Below, one piece after another: positions 15,865 through 24,997 of a DNA stretch of 64,000 nt (within the stretch, counting starts at the first letter, position 1; each line of letters opens with the position of its first letter). Origin of the DNA: Burkholderia sp. Ax-1724 (lineage in GTDB: Bacteria; Pseudomonadota; Gammaproteobacteria; Burkholderiales; Burkholderiaceae); NCBI RefSeq assembly GCF_011752995.1, contig NZ_VWWL01000023.1:62001-126000 (forward strand), in the 5' to 3' direction. Made by a program: the position numbers and the translations under genes. The notes under the pieces are model-generated. The model had not been told where the DNA came from. It was given only the letters and a program-made list of their open reading frames with translations, and did not search any database.

Positions 15865-16842
15865 TTACGGCAGCAGAATCGTCGACCCCGTCGTGCGGCG
15901 GCCTTCGAGATCGGCATGCGCCTGGCCGACGTCCGGCAACGCATAGCGCTGATTGATGCTGGTCTTGACTTTGCCCGACACGAGCACGTCGAACAGTTCC
16001 GCCGACATCGCCTCGTAATCGGCGCGTTTGGCGATATGGGTAAAGAGCGTCGGACGCGTAAAGAACAGCGAGCCGCGTCCGGCGAATTCCGAGGAATCGA
16101 TCGGCGGCAGCGGACCCGACGCATTGCCGAAGCTCACGAAAAATCCGAGCGGCGCGAGGCAGTCGAGCGACTTCTCGAAGGTGTCCTCGCCGATCGAGTC
16201 GTACACGACGGGCACGCCCGCGCCGTTGGTGATCTCGCGCACGCGCTTCGTGAAGTTCTCGCGCGTGTAGACGATCGCGTGATCGCAGCCGTGCGCCTTG
16301 GCAATCTCGGCTTTCTCGTCGGAGCCGACCGTGCCGATCACGGTCGCGCCGAGCGCCTTCGCCCACTGGCACACGAGCAGGCCAACGCCGCCGGCCGCGG
16401 CCTGGATCAGGATCGTGTCGCCGGCCTTGACCCGATACGTGCGGCGCAGCAGATACTGCGCGGTTAGCCCTTGCAGCATCACCGAGGCGGCCTGCTCGTC
16501 GCTCACCGCATCGGGCAGCCTGACGACCTGCGCGGCCGGCAGCACGCGCTCCTGCGCATACGCGCCGGGCGGCCGCGCGACGTAGGCGACGCGATCGCCC
16601 ACCTTCAGGCCGCCGACGCCCGCGCCTACCGCGCTGATCTCGCCGGCCGCCTCCATACCGAGGCCGCCCGGCAGCGGCAGCGGATACAGGCCGGTGCGGA
16701 AATACACGTCGATATAGTTGAGACCGACCGCCGTCTGACGGATGCGGATCTCGCCCGCGCCGGGCTCACCCACTTCCACGTCGACCCATTTCATCACTTC
16801 GGGGCCGCCGGTTTTATCGAATCGGATTGCCTTGGCCATCAT
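15865..16842 (-). CDS. qor: NADPH:quinone oxidoreductase, zinc-free MDR family
   Basis: The 325-aa product follows Qor through its length: AVGLNYIDVYFRTGLYPLPLPGGLGMEAAGEI, the nucleotide-binding VKAGDTILIQAAAGGVGLLVCQWAKALGATVIGTVGSDEKAE, and the C-terminal YALPDVGQAHADLEGRRTTGSTIL. These are NADPH-dependent soluble enzymes acting on quinones or alkenals. ATG at 16842 or 16839 (MAKAIRF) may start it. It stands between mgsA and kdp and ends in its own terminator. Confidence 0.9.
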   Translation of the reverse strand: MMAKAIRFDKTGGPEVMKWVDVEVGEPGAGEIRIRQTAVGLNYIDVYFRTGLYPLPLPGGLGMEAAGEISAVGAGVGGLKVGDRVAYVARPPGAYAQERVLPAAQVVRLPDAVSDEQAASVMLQGLTAQYLLRRTYRVKAGDTILIQAAAGGVGLLVCQWAKALGATVIGTVGSDEKAEIAKAHGCDHAIVYTRENFTKRVREITNGAGVPVVYDSIGEDTFEKSLDCLAPLGFFVSFGNASGPLPPIDSSEFAGRGSLFFTRPTLFTHIAKRADYEAMSAELFDVLVSGKVKTSINQRYALPDVGQAHADLEGRRTTGSTILLP

Positions 16843-16945
16843 GTCTCCTTGATCTGGATTCTGGATTGTCGCGTCGCGCGTGCGGCTTGCGCGTGGCGCG
16901 CAGCGCTTGTTCCGCGAGCGCCAGGCGCCCGCCGCGCCCGCGCCG

Positions 16946-17335
16946 TCAGGCCTGGCCCTTCATCCGCAACGCCAGTACGTCGAGCACCATGCGCGCGGTC
17001 GAGATGTTCGTCGCGCACGGAATGTTGTGCACGTCGCAAGCGCGCACGAGCGCGTTGATGTCGGGCTCGTGCGGCTGCGGCGTCATCGGATCGCGCAGGA
17101 AGATCACCATGTCCACGCGTCCTTCGGCCAGTTGCGCGCCGATCTGCAGGTCGCCGCCGTGCGGGCCGGACAGCATGCGCTCGACCTTGAGGCCGTGCGC
17201 GTCGCTGATGCGCCCGCCGGTCGTGCCGGTCGCGACGATCTCGCAGTGCGCGAGCGTATCGACGTATTCGCCGGCCAGTTTGACGATGTCGTCCTTCTTG
17301 TGATCGTGCGCGATCAGCGCAATGCGGGTGGTCAT
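16946..17335 (-). CDS. mgsA: Methylglyoxal synthase
   Basis: The 129-aa product matches MgsA over its length: MTTRIALIAHDHKKDDIV (substrate-binding His and Lys), IVATGTTGGRI (phosphate-binding), MLSGPHGGDLQIGAQLAEGRVDMVIFLRDPMTPQPHEPDI (catalytic Asp residues and His) and VHNIPCATNISTA. It converts dihydroxyacetone phosphate to methylglyoxal and phosphate in the cytosol, a bypass of lower glycolysis under phosphate limitation or carbon overflow. Confidence 0.96.
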   Translation of the reverse strand: MTTRIALIAHDHKKDDIVKLAGEYVDTLAHCEIVATGTTGGRISDAHGLKVERMLSGPHGGDLQIGAQLAEGRVDMVIFLRDPMTPQPHEPDINALVRACDVHNIPCATNISTARMVLDVLALRMKGQA

Positions 17336-17573
17336 GACGTAAAGCTCCTCAAACCGTTAGGGGTCACTGTCGTTATGTATCGTTGCCGCCGATGTTGCCG
17401 ATGATGCCGCACGGGCCCGGCGACGATGCCCGGCTCCGCGTGAACCTGCCGTGGTGCGTGCCTGCCCGGTACGACGGCACGCCAGTATGGCGTACGCGCC
17501 GCGCCTGGCCTGGCCGGCACTGGCCCGATATGCACCTGTTCGGCGAATACCCGCCAGGTGCAGGCCGCCCAGT

Positions 17574-17606
17574 ACGTACCTGCTATGTACCGGCTACGTA
17601 CCCGCT
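17574..17606. repeat. Three tandem 11-bp repeats
   Basis: ACGTACCTGCT, ATGTACCGGCT and ACGTACCCGCT follow each other without a gap and differ at one or two positions. The array ends on the first base of the SDR stop codon, in the gap between mgsA and the SDR gene. It may be an operator or simple slippage product. Confidence 0.55.
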
Positions 17607-18385
17607 CAATAAGTCCCCGGATAAGCGCCGCCGTCGATCAGCCAGTTCTGCCCGGTGATGAACCCGCCGTGCACGCTGCACAGGAACGCGCACGCGCGGC
17701 CGAACTCGTCGCGGTTGCCGAAGCGCCCGGCCGGAATCGTCTTCATGCGCTGCTTGCGCGCCTCGTCGACGGAAATGTTCTGCGCCTTCGCCTGCGCATC
17801 GAACGTGACCGCGATGCGGTCCGTGTCGAAGATGCCCGGCAGCAGATTGTTGATCGTCACGCCGGTCGGCGCGACCTTGCGCGCGAGTCCCGCGACGAAG
17901 CCGGTCAGCCCCGAGCGCGCGCCGTTCGACAGGCCCAGCACGTCGATCGGCGCCTTCACCGCCGAGCTCGTGATATTGACGATGCGCCCGAAGCCGCGCG
18001 CGCTCATCGTGTCGACGGTCTGACGGATCAGCTCGATCGGCGTGAGCATGTTGGCTTCGAGCGCGCGAATCCAGTCGTCGTGCGTGAAATTGCGGAAGTC
18101 GCCCGGCGGCGGCCCGCCCGCGTTGTTGACGAGGATGTCCGGCTGCGGACAGGCGGCGAGCGCGGCGGCGCGGCCTTCCGGCGTGGTGATATCGCACGCG
18201 ACCGTCCTGACCTCGACGCCGCTCTGCTTGCGGATTTCGGCCGCGGTCGCTTCGAGCGTTTCGGCCGTGCGCGCGACGATCGTCAGATTGACGCCCTCGG
18301 CGGCGAGCGCTTCGGCGCAGCCGCGCCCCAACCCCTTGCTGGCCGCGCAAACGAGCGCGGTACGTCCTGCGATTCCCATATCCAT
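17606..18385 (-). CDS. SDR-family oxidoreductase
   Basis: The 259-aa product is a classical short-chain dehydrogenase: coenzyme motif ALVCAASKGLGRGCAEAL near the N-terminus, NNAGG, a catalytic Ser in GRIVNITSSAVK, and a C-terminal FLCSVHGGFITGQNWLIDGGAYPGTY. The usual YxxxK is replaced: after the Ser the sequence reads VLGLSNGARSGLTGF, so the canonical Tyr and Lys are absent. This pattern is seen in some FabG-like SDRs of uncertain activity. The substrate is unknown. ATG at 18385 (MDMGIAGRTA) gives the usual length. Confidence 0.85.
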   Translation of the reverse strand: MDMGIAGRTALVCAASKGLGRGCAEALAAEGVNLTIVARTAETLEATAAEIRKQSGVEVRTVACDITTPEGRAAALAACPQPDILVNNAGGPPPGDFRNFTHDDWIRALEANMLTPIELIRQTVDTMSARGFGRIVNITSSAVKAPIDVLGLSNGARSGLTGFVAGLARKVAPTGVTINNLLPGIFDTDRIAVTFDAQAKAQNISVDEARKQRMKTIPAGRFGNRDEFGRACAFLCSVHGGFITGQNWLIDGGAYPGTY

Positions 18386-18652
18386 CTGTGTGTCCTCGTG
18401 GCGTGAAGCCGGCGCGAAACGCGCGGGCATGGCGAAGTTTCCCCGATTCTAGAAGAATCGGTGCCCGACTGTGCCGGCTCGCTGCAATCTCCGGTATCGT
18501 CGGGCGGCACTCTTTCGGTAAACTTGCGGCGTGGCGCGCCCGTCCCCCATCCGCCCGTCCCTATTCCGCTTGCCGAGCGTGCGGACGAAACGGACTAAAC
18601 AGACGAAAGCGCGCGCCGAACCGATCCCTCTTGCCGCCGCGTGTGCCCCCCC

Positions 18653-19303
18653 ATGACCCAGGACAGCCGTTTTCCCAATCTTTTCATCCTCGATCACCCG
18701 CTGATCCAGCACAAGCTGTCGCACATGCGCGACCGGGACACCTCGACGCGCACGTTCCGCGAACTGCTGCGCGAGATCACGCTGCTGATGGGCTACGAGA
18801 TCACCCGCAATCTGCCGATGACCACGCGCCGCATCAACACGCCGCTGATGGAAATCGACGCGCCGGTGATCGCCGGCAAGAAGCTCGCGATCGTGCCGGT
18901 GCTGCGCGCCGGCGTCGGCATGTCGGACGGCCTGCTCGAACTGGTGCCGTCGGCGCGCGTGGGCCACATCGGCGTGTACCGCGCCGACGACCATCGCCCG
19001 GTCGAATACCTCGTGCGGCTGCCGGACCTCGAGGACCGCGTGTTCATCCTGTGCGACCCGATGGTCGCGACCGGCTACTCGGCCGTGCACGCAGTCGACG
19101 TGCTCAAGCGCCGCAACGTGTCCGGCGAGAACATCCTGTTCCTCGCGCTCGTCGCCGCGCCCGAAGGCGTGCAGGTGTTCCAGGACGCGCATCCGGACGT
19201 GAAGCTGTTCGTCGCGTCGCTCGACTCGCATCTGAACGAGCACGCGTACATCGTGCCGGGTCTCGGCGACGCGGGCGACCGGCTGTTCGGCACCAAGAAC
19301 TGA
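18653..19303 (+). CDS. upp: Uracil phosphoribosyltransferase
   Basis: The 216-aa product matches Upp: FPNLFILDHPLIQHKLSHMRD at the start, FRELLREITLLMGYE, PVLRAGVGMSDGLLELVP, the PRPP-binding DPMVATGYSAVHAVDVLK and the uracil-binding C-terminus YIVPGLGDAGDRLFGTKN. It makes UMP from uracil and PRPP in pyrimidine salvage. ATG at 18653 lacks an obvious Shine-Dalgarno (it follows a C-run); an in-frame codon a few residues upstream is an alternative. Confidence 0.95.
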   Translation: MTQDSRFPNLFILDHPLIQHKLSHMRDRDTSTRTFRELLREITLLMGYEITRNLPMTTRRINTPLMEIDAPVIAGKKLAIVPVLRAGVGMSDGLLELVPSARVGHIGVYRADDHRPVEYLVRLPDLEDRVFILCDPMVATGYSAVHAVDVLKRRNVSGENILFLALVAAPEGVQVFQDAHPDVKLFVASLDSHLNEHAYIVPGLGDAGDRLFGTKN

Positions 19304-20083
19304 CGCGCGGGGCGGGCCGGCTCGGGCCGTGCCCGCCTCATCGGCGCAACGCATGCGGCGGCCCTTCGGACTGTGCGTTCATTTCAGCTGCATTGCGTTT
19401 GCGCTTCATTTTCATTGCATTGCCACGCGGTTTCGCGCTACGGCTCCCTCTGCCGCACCGTCGCGGCGTGATAAAATTCGAATCCGCTCGACGCACGGCT
19501 TGACCTGCAACCTCGCCGGCACAACGGCTGTCACTGCGCCGCTGTAACTTCGCCACGGCTGCTTCGGCCTGTCGCACCGACTGGCGCATCGCGCCGCCTT
19601 GTGGAGTCACGCGGCGTCTGTCCGGGTCGCGCGGCTTCGGGTTGTGCCGTATCGGGTTACACCGCATTGGCCGCACGTCATCCGCCCGCCCCAACCGCGC
19701 CGCCGGACTGCGCCCCGCTTGTATGGGCCAGCCAGGCCCGGATTCAAGGTCACGGCGAACCAGCGCGCGCAAAGGCAACAGCACGAGGGTAAAGCGGCAA
19801 GCCGGGGCGCAGGCGGCCACGAGCGGAGATACACGGGCAAGCAGACTGAAGACGCCTCACGCGGGCTTCAGTCGCGGCGCGGGCATTAAAGCCACGGCCG
19901 AGCCGCGGTGATCGGGTGATCGGCCGGTCAGGCGCCCGGCCCGGCAACCCGGTTATCCGCTTTAACGCCGGCAGCGTGGCTGGCGGACGGTTTGACATCG
20001 AGGCGCGATCAGCGAAGCGCCCGACATCGCAACGACAATTGCACTATGCGTGCGCCCTGCTGGCGCGTGCGACGGAGAAAAGT
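19304..20083. other. 780-bp region without a recognised gene (upp-yebC gap)
   Basis: I found no plausible protein, tRNA or clear small RNA here. Short frames on both strands have shadow-like Arg/Pro/Ala composition. A less GC-rich patch at 19468-19480 (GTGATAAAATTC) could be a -10 region for a rightward promoter with a very long leader to yebC, but no -35 supports it. Confidence 0.5.
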
Positions 20084-20812
20084 ATGGCGGGTCATTCGAA
20101 ATGGGCCAACATCAAGCATAAGAAAGCAGCGGCCGATGCCAAGCGCGGCAAGGTCTGGACGCGGCTCATCAAGGAAATCCAGGTAGCAGCGCGCCTCGGC
20201 GGTGGCGAGATCGACTCGAACCCGCGTCTGCGGCTCGCAGTCGACAAGGCGTACGACGCCAACATGCCGAAGGACAACATCAACCGCGCGATCCAGCGCG
20301 GTGTCGGCGGCGCAGACGGCGCGAACTACGAGGAAATCCGCTACGAAGGCTACGGCATCGGCGGCGCGGCGGTGATCGTCGACACGATGACCGACAACCG
20401 CACGCGCACGGTCGCGGAAGTGCGTCACGCGTTCTCGAAGAACGGCGGCAACATGGGCACCGACGGCTCGGTGTCGTTCATGTTCGATCACGTCGGCCAG
20501 TTCCTGTTCGCCCCCGGCACGGCCGAGGACACGCTGATGGAAGCCGCGCTCGAAGCCGGCGCCGACGACGTCGTCACAAACGAGGACGGCAGCATCGAAG
20601 TGCTGTGCCCACCGAACGATTTTTCGAAGGTGAAGACGGCGCTCGAGGCGGCGGGCTTCAAGGCCGAACTGGCCGAAGTCACCATGAAGCCGCAAACGGA
20701 AGTCGAATTCACCGGCGACGACGCCGTGAAAATGCAGAAGCTGCTCGACGCGCTGGAAAATCTGGACGACGTGCAGGAAGTCTATACAAACGCATCGATC
20801 GCCGACGAATAA
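20084..20812 (+). CDS. yebC: YebC/PmpR family transcription-translation regulator
   Basis: The 242-aa product begins MAGHSKWANIKHKKAAADAKRGKVWTR, the YebC signature, and continues with LAVDKAYDANMPKDNINRAIQRG, EIRYEGYGIGGAAVIVD, TDNRTRTVAEVRHAF and MFDHVGQF. The family was described as DNA-binding regulators and more recently as ribosome-associated factors that ease stalling at difficult motifs. A GGAG with 6-nt spacing precedes ATG 20084. Confidence 0.95.
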   Translation: MAGHSKWANIKHKKAAADAKRGKVWTRLIKEIQVAARLGGGEIDSNPRLRLAVDKAYDANMPKDNINRAIQRGVGGADGANYEEIRYEGYGIGGAAVIVDTMTDNRTRTVAEVRHAFSKNGGNMGTDGSVSFMFDHVGQFLFAPGTAEDTLMEAALEAGADDVVTNEDGSIEVLCPPNDFSKVKTALEAAGFKAELAEVTMKPQTEVEFTGDDAVKMQKLLDALENLDDVQEVYTNASIADE

Positions 20813-21102
20813 GCGCGTGCCGGCCACGCGTCGCGCGCAGCATCGTGCACAGGCGGCCCGTTACCGGCCGCCGCGCGCCGGCCGTTTCGTCGCACCATTC
20901 GTCGAACGATCCTTGAGTCGGGGCACACGTCGCCCACGCGCTTCGCCGCACGTTTTGTTGCGTCACACGTTTCGCCGCGCGCAGCGCCTTCGGGCGCGCG
21001 AAGGCTAAACGGACAGCCGGCACGCAGCCCGCTGTCGAGGGTTCATTGCACGGCTGGGCCTGTCGCCCGGCCGTTTATGGTTTTCAAGTCTCGGGGATTC
21101 AC

Positions 21103-22410
21103 ATGAAGTTACTCGTCGTCGGTTCCGGCGGTCGCGAACATGCGCTCGCATGGAAGCTCGCGCAATCGCCGCGGGTCCAGCTCGTCTACGTCGCGCCGGG
21201 CAACGGCGGCACCGCTCAGGACGAGCGGCTGCGCAACCTCGACATCACCGAGCCGGCCGCGCTCGCGGATTTCGTCGAGCAGGAGCAGATCGCCTTCACG
21301 CTGGTCGGGCCGGAAGCACCGCTCGCGGCCGGCATCGTCAACCTGTTCCGTGCGCGCGGCCTGAAGATTTTCGGGCCGACCAAGGAAGCCGCGCAGCTCG
21401 AAAGCTCGAAGGACTTCGCGAAGGCGTTCATGAAGCGCCACGGCATTCCGACCGCCGAATACGAAACCTTCGCCGACGTCGCCGCCGCGCATGCCTACCT
21501 CGATGCGAAGGGCGCGCCGATCGTCATCAAGGCCGACGGCCTCGCCGCCGGCAAGGGCGTGGTGGTCGCGATGACGCTCGAAGAGGCGCATACCGCGGTC
21601 GACATGATGCTGTCGGACAACAAGCTCGGCGATGCCGGCGCGCGCGTCGTGATCGAGGAATTCCTCGCCGGCGAGGAAGCGAGCTTCATCGTGATGGTCG
21701 ACGGCAAGCATGTGCTGCCGCTCGCGTCGAGCCAGGACCACAAGCGTCTGCTCGACGGCGACCAGGGCCCGAACACGGGCGGCATGGGCGCCTACTCGCC
21801 CGCGCCGATCGTCACGCCGCAACTGCATGCGCGCGTGATGCGCGAAATCATTCTGCCGACCGTGCGCGGCATGGAGAAGGAAGGCATCCGCTACACCGGT
21901 TTCCTGTACGCGGGCCTGATGATCGACGCGCAAGGCAACCCGAAGACGCTCGAATTCAACTGCCGCATGGGCGACCCCGAAACGCAGCCGATCATGGCGC
22001 GTCTGAAGGGCGACTACTCGAAGGTGGTCGAACAGGCGATCGCCGGCACGCTCGATACGGTCGAGCTCGAATGGGACCGCCGCACCGCGCTCGGCGTCGT
22101 GCTCGCCGCGCACAACTATCCGGATACGCCGAGAAAGGGCGACCGCATCAACGGCATTCCCGCCGAAACCGCGGATTCGGTCACGTTCCACGCCGGCACC
22201 ACGCTCGCCGACGGCAAGCTGACCACCTCGGGCGGCCGCGTGCTGTGCGTCGTCGGTCTCGCGGATTCGGTGCGCACCGCGCAGGCGGCCGCCTACGAAA
22301 CGATCAACCAGATCGCCTTCGACGGCATGCAGTATCGCCGCGACATCGGCTATCGCGCGGTGAACCGCAAGCACGACGCGCGCGCCGACGGCAAGCCCGA
22401 AAGCCGCTAA
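21103..22410 (+). CDS. purD: Phosphoribosylamine-glycine ligase
   Basis: The 435-aa product is PurD: N-terminal MKLLVVGSGGREHALAWKL, PAPLAAGI-type loop VGPEAPLAAGIVNLF, ATP-grasp elements KADGLAAGKGVVVA and IEEFLAGEEASFIVMVDG, and LLDGDQGPNTGGMGAYSPAPI. It makes GAR from phosphoribosylamine, glycine and ATP in purine synthesis. It is the first of a rightward series with hemF and nadD. A GGGG/GGAT stretch lies near ATG 21103. Confidence 0.96.
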   Translation: MKLLVVGSGGREHALAWKLAQSPRVQLVYVAPGNGGTAQDERLRNLDITEPAALADFVEQEQIAFTLVGPEAPLAAGIVNLFRARGLKIFGPTKEAAQLESSKDFAKAFMKRHGIPTAEYETFADVAAAHAYLDAKGAPIVIKADGLAAGKGVVVAMTLEEAHTAVDMMLSDNKLGDAGARVVIEEFLAGEEASFIVMVDGKHVLPLASSQDHKRLLDGDQGPNTGGMGAYSPAPIVTPQLHARVMREIILPTVRGMEKEGIRYTGFLYAGLMIDAQGNPKTLEFNCRMGDPETQPIMARLKGDYSKVVEQAIAGTLDTVELEWDRRTALGVVLAAHNYPDTPRKGDRINGIPAETADSVTFHAGTTLADGKLTTSGGRVLCVVGLADSVRTAQAAAYETINQIAFDGMQYRRDIGYRAVNRKHDARADGKPESR

Positions 22411-22731
22411 GCGGCGTTTGCACCGGGCGCCGGGCGCCGCGCGAGCGGCGACAGCGCGCGCCGCCGGGGGCGCGGGCGGCGAACTGCCGCGCCTCGGGCA
22501 GCCCGGCACGGGCACGCCGCACGCTACACTGGGTTTGCCGCGCTCGTCGCGGCAAACGGGCACGGAGTCCGCGGTTCGACCGATGCGGCAAGCCGCCGTT
22601 TCACCCGCCCCGCGGAGCGGACCGAACCCACGGCCCGCCCGCGCAAGCGTAGTCCAGAAACCGGCGCGGCCGGCGCCCTCTTCGAAGAACCCGCGGCACG
22701 ACGAGCGTGCCGCCCTCAGCAATCTGCATTC
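22411..22731. other. 321-bp purD-hemF gap without a recognised gene
   Basis: The stretch is very GC-rich with G/C runs. I see no conserved protein and no strong terminator. It presumably holds the hemF leader; no clear promoter hexamers could be picked. Confidence 0.4.
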
Positions 22732-23655
22732 ATGACCGATTCGAGCTACGACGCACAGGCCGTGCGCAGCTGGCTGCAAGGCCTGCAATCGCATATCGCG
22801 GACACGCTCGGCGCCTTCGACGGCACGCCGTTCGCAACCGACGCATGGCAACGCGCGCCCGGCGAGAAGCTGCGCGGCGGCGGCATCACGCGGATTCTCG
22901 AAGGTGGCCAGTTCTTCGAGCGCGCGGGCATCGGCTTCTCGGACGTCGCGGGCGACGCGTTGCCGGGCTCGGCAAGCGCCGCGCGTCCGCAACTGGCCGG
23001 GCGCGGCTTCGAGGCGATGGGCGTGTCGCTCGTGCTGCACCCGCGCAATCCGCACTGCCCGACCGTGCACATGAACGTGCGCCTGCTCATCGCGACGAAG
23101 GCAGGCGAAGCGCCAGTGTTCTGGTTCGGCGGCGGCATGGACCTGACGCCGTACTACGGCTACGAAGAGGACGCGCGGCATTTTCACCGCGTCTGCCGCG
23201 ACGCGCTCGCGCCCTACGGCGCGGACCTCTACCCGCGCTTCAAGCGCGGGTGCGACGAATATTTTTTCCTCAAGCACCGCAACGAAGCACGCGGCATCGG
23301 CGGGATTTTCTTCGACGATTTCTCGGAGCCGGGCTTCGACCCGTCGTTCGCGATGCTCAAAAGCGTCGGCGAGGGTTTTCTCCAGGCCTACCTGCCGATC
23401 GTCGAGAAGCGCCGCGACACGCCGTACGGCGCGGCCGAGCGCGACTTCCAGGCGTACCGGCGCGGCCGCTACGTCGAGTTCAATCTGGTCTTCGACCGTG
23501 GCACACTGTTTGGACTGCAGAGCGGCGGACGCACCGAATCGATCCTGATGTCGATGCCGCCCGTGGTGAACTGGCGCTACGACTGGCAGCCCGAGCCGGG
23601 CACGCCGGAAGCGCGTCTTTACAGCGATTTTCTCGTGCCGCGCGAGTGGGTGTGA
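22732..23655 (+). CDS. hemF: Oxygen-dependent coproporphyrinogen III oxidase
   Basis: The 307-aa product is HemF: GGGITRILEGGQFFERAGIGFSDV, SLVLHPRNPHCPTVHMNVRLL, FWFGGGMDLTPYYGYEEDARHFH, RNEARGIGGIFFDDF and the C-terminal RGTLFGLQSGGRTESILMSMPPVVNWRYDW. It converts coproporphyrinogen III to protoporphyrinogen IX with O2 in the cytosol. nadD follows after 63 bp. Confidence 0.96.
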   Translation: MTDSSYDAQAVRSWLQGLQSHIADTLGAFDGTPFATDAWQRAPGEKLRGGGITRILEGGQFFERAGIGFSDVAGDALPGSASAARPQLAGRGFEAMGVSLVLHPRNPHCPTVHMNVRLLIATKAGEAPVFWFGGGMDLTPYYGYEEDARHFHRVCRDALAPYGADLYPRFKRGCDEYFFLKHRNEARGIGGIFFDDFSEPGFDPSFAMLKSVGEGFLQAYLPIVEKRRDTPYGAAERDFQAYRRGRYVEFNLVFDRGTLFGLQSGGRTESILMSMPPVVNWRYDWQPEPGTPEARLYSDFLVPREWV

Positions 23656-23718
23656 GGCGGCGTCCGCGCTGCGCACGATCACACTCGACACGCTCCCGGT
23701 CACGATAAGGATTTTCAC

Positions 23719-24495
23719 CTGAAGCCGAACGCTCACCCTGTCGCCCTGCCCCGCCGGATCGGTCTGCTGGGCGGCACTTTCGATCCGATCCACGACGGCC
23801 ACCTCGCGCTCGCGCGACGGTTCGCCGACGTGCTGCGGCTCACCGAGCTGGTGCTGCTGCCGGCCGGCCAGCCGTGGCAGAAGGCGGACGTCTCGCCGGC
23901 CGTGCACCGGCTCGCGATGACGCGCGCGGCGGCCGCCTCGCTCGCGCTGCCCGGCGCGAGCGTGCGCGTCGCGACCGACGAGATCGATCACGACGGCCCG
24001 ACCTACACGGTCGACACGCTGCGCCGCTGGCGCGAGCGCGAAGGCGAGGATGCGTCGATCACGCTGCTGATGGGCGCCGACCAGCTCGTGCATCTCGATA
24101 CGTGGCACGGCTGGCGGCAGTTGTTCGACTTCGCGCACATCTGCGCGGCCACGCGGCCCGGCTTCGACCTCGCGTCGATACCGCCCGCGGTCGCACAGGA
24201 AATCGCCGCACGCGAAGCCGGCGCCGACGTGCTGCAGGCGACGCCGTGCGGGCATCTGCTGATCGACACGACGCTCGCGTTCGACGTCTCGGCCACCGAC
24301 ATTCGCGCGCATCTGCGCGACCAGGTGAGCCGCGAACTCGCGCTGGCGGACGACCCGACGGGCGGCAACGCGGACAGGAAAGCGGGTCACCAGGCGCAAA
24401 ACGAGGCCCACGGCGCAACCCACGACAAGGCCGCGAGTCATGTCCCGGCCGCGGTGTGGGACTATATTCTTCAACATCATCTGTACCACCGGTAA
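23719..24495 (+). CDS. nadD: Nicotinate-nucleotide adenylyltransferase, probable CTG start
   Basis: The product contains IGLLGGTFDPIHDGHLALARR (nucleotidyltransferase HxGH motif), LPAGQPWQK, LLMGADQLVHLDTWHGWRQLF and FDVSATDIRAHL, typical of NadD, which makes deamido-NAD from NaMN and ATP. The GGTFDP motif lies upstream of the first in-frame ATG/GTG/TTG, and no such codon exists between the hemF stop and the motif. The best start is CTG at 23719, 7 nt after AAGGA, giving 258 aa. Before the C-terminal PAAVWDYILQHHLYHR there is a Gly/Asn/His/Ala-rich insertion of about 30 residues. rsfS starts 4 bp downstream. Confidence 0.9.
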   Translation: MKPNAHPVALPRRIGLLGGTFDPIHDGHLALARRFADVLRLTELVLLPAGQPWQKADVSPAVHRLAMTRAAAASLALPGASVRVATDEIDHDGPTYTVDTLRRWREREGEDASITLLMGADQLVHLDTWHGWRQLFDFAHICAATRPGFDLASIPPAVAQEIAAREAGADVLQATPCGHLLIDTTLAFDVSATDIRAHLRDQVSRELALADDPTGGNADRKAGHQAQNEAHGATHDKAASHVPAAVWDYILQHHLYHR

Positions 24496-24499
24496 CTCC

Positions 24500-24952
24500 A
24501 TGGATATTCGCAAACTGCAACGCGTGATCGTCGACGCTCTCGAAGACGTCAAGGCGCAAGACATCAGGGTGTTCAACACCACCCACCTGACCTCGCTGTT
24601 CGATCGCGTGATCGTCGCGAGCGGCACCTCGAACCGGCAAACCAAGGCGCTCGCCTCGAGCGTGCGCGAAGGCGTGAAGGAAGCCGGCGGCGAGATCGTC
24701 AGCACCGAGGGCGAGGATATCGGCGAATGGGTGCTGGTCGATTGCGGCGACGCGATCGTCCACATCCTGCAACCGGCGCTGCGCCAGTACTACAACCTCG
24801 AAGAGATCTGGGGCGACAAGCCGGTGCGCATCAAGCTGTCGACGCCGAATCCGTTCGGCGGCGCGCGCGCGAGCGAGTCCGACGAGGAGGACGAAGACGA
24901 GGAAGCGCCGGCCGCGAAACCCGCGCGCAAGACGGCGGCGCGTCGCAAGTAA
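24500..24952 (+). CDS. rsfS: Ribosome silencing factor RsfS
   Basis: The 150-aa product has the RsfS/Iojap fold signature: VIVDALEDVKAQDIRVFNTTHLTSLFDRVIVASGTSNRQTKALA, EGEDIGEWVLVDCGDAIVHILQPALRQYYNLEEIW. RsfS binds uL14 on the large subunit and prevents subunit joining in starvation. The last 30 residues are an unusual tail, an acidic block (SDEEDEDEE) followed by a basic block (KPARKTAARRK), outside the core domain. ATG 24500 lies 4 bp after nadD. Confidence 0.94.
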   Translation: MDIRKLQRVIVDALEDVKAQDIRVFNTTHLTSLFDRVIVASGTSNRQTKALASSVREGVKEAGGEIVSTEGEDIGEWVLVDCGDAIVHILQPALRQYYNLEEIWGDKPVRIKLSTPNPFGGARASESDEEDEDEEAPAAKPARKTAARRK

Positions 24953-24997
24953 GCCGGCCTGATCCGGCACACCGGAAACACCGCTACCTTCCTCGCG

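Noticed and set aside
19304..20083. tRNA or structured RNA in the upp-yebC gap
   Set aside because: I could not form a cloverleaf or a convincing long stem by eye; only weak GC-rich complementarity is present.
21109..24765. A 1218-codon open frame on the minus strand across purD, hemF, nadD and rsfS
   Set aside because: It spans four well-supported genes and intergenic gaps and has no recognisable domain.
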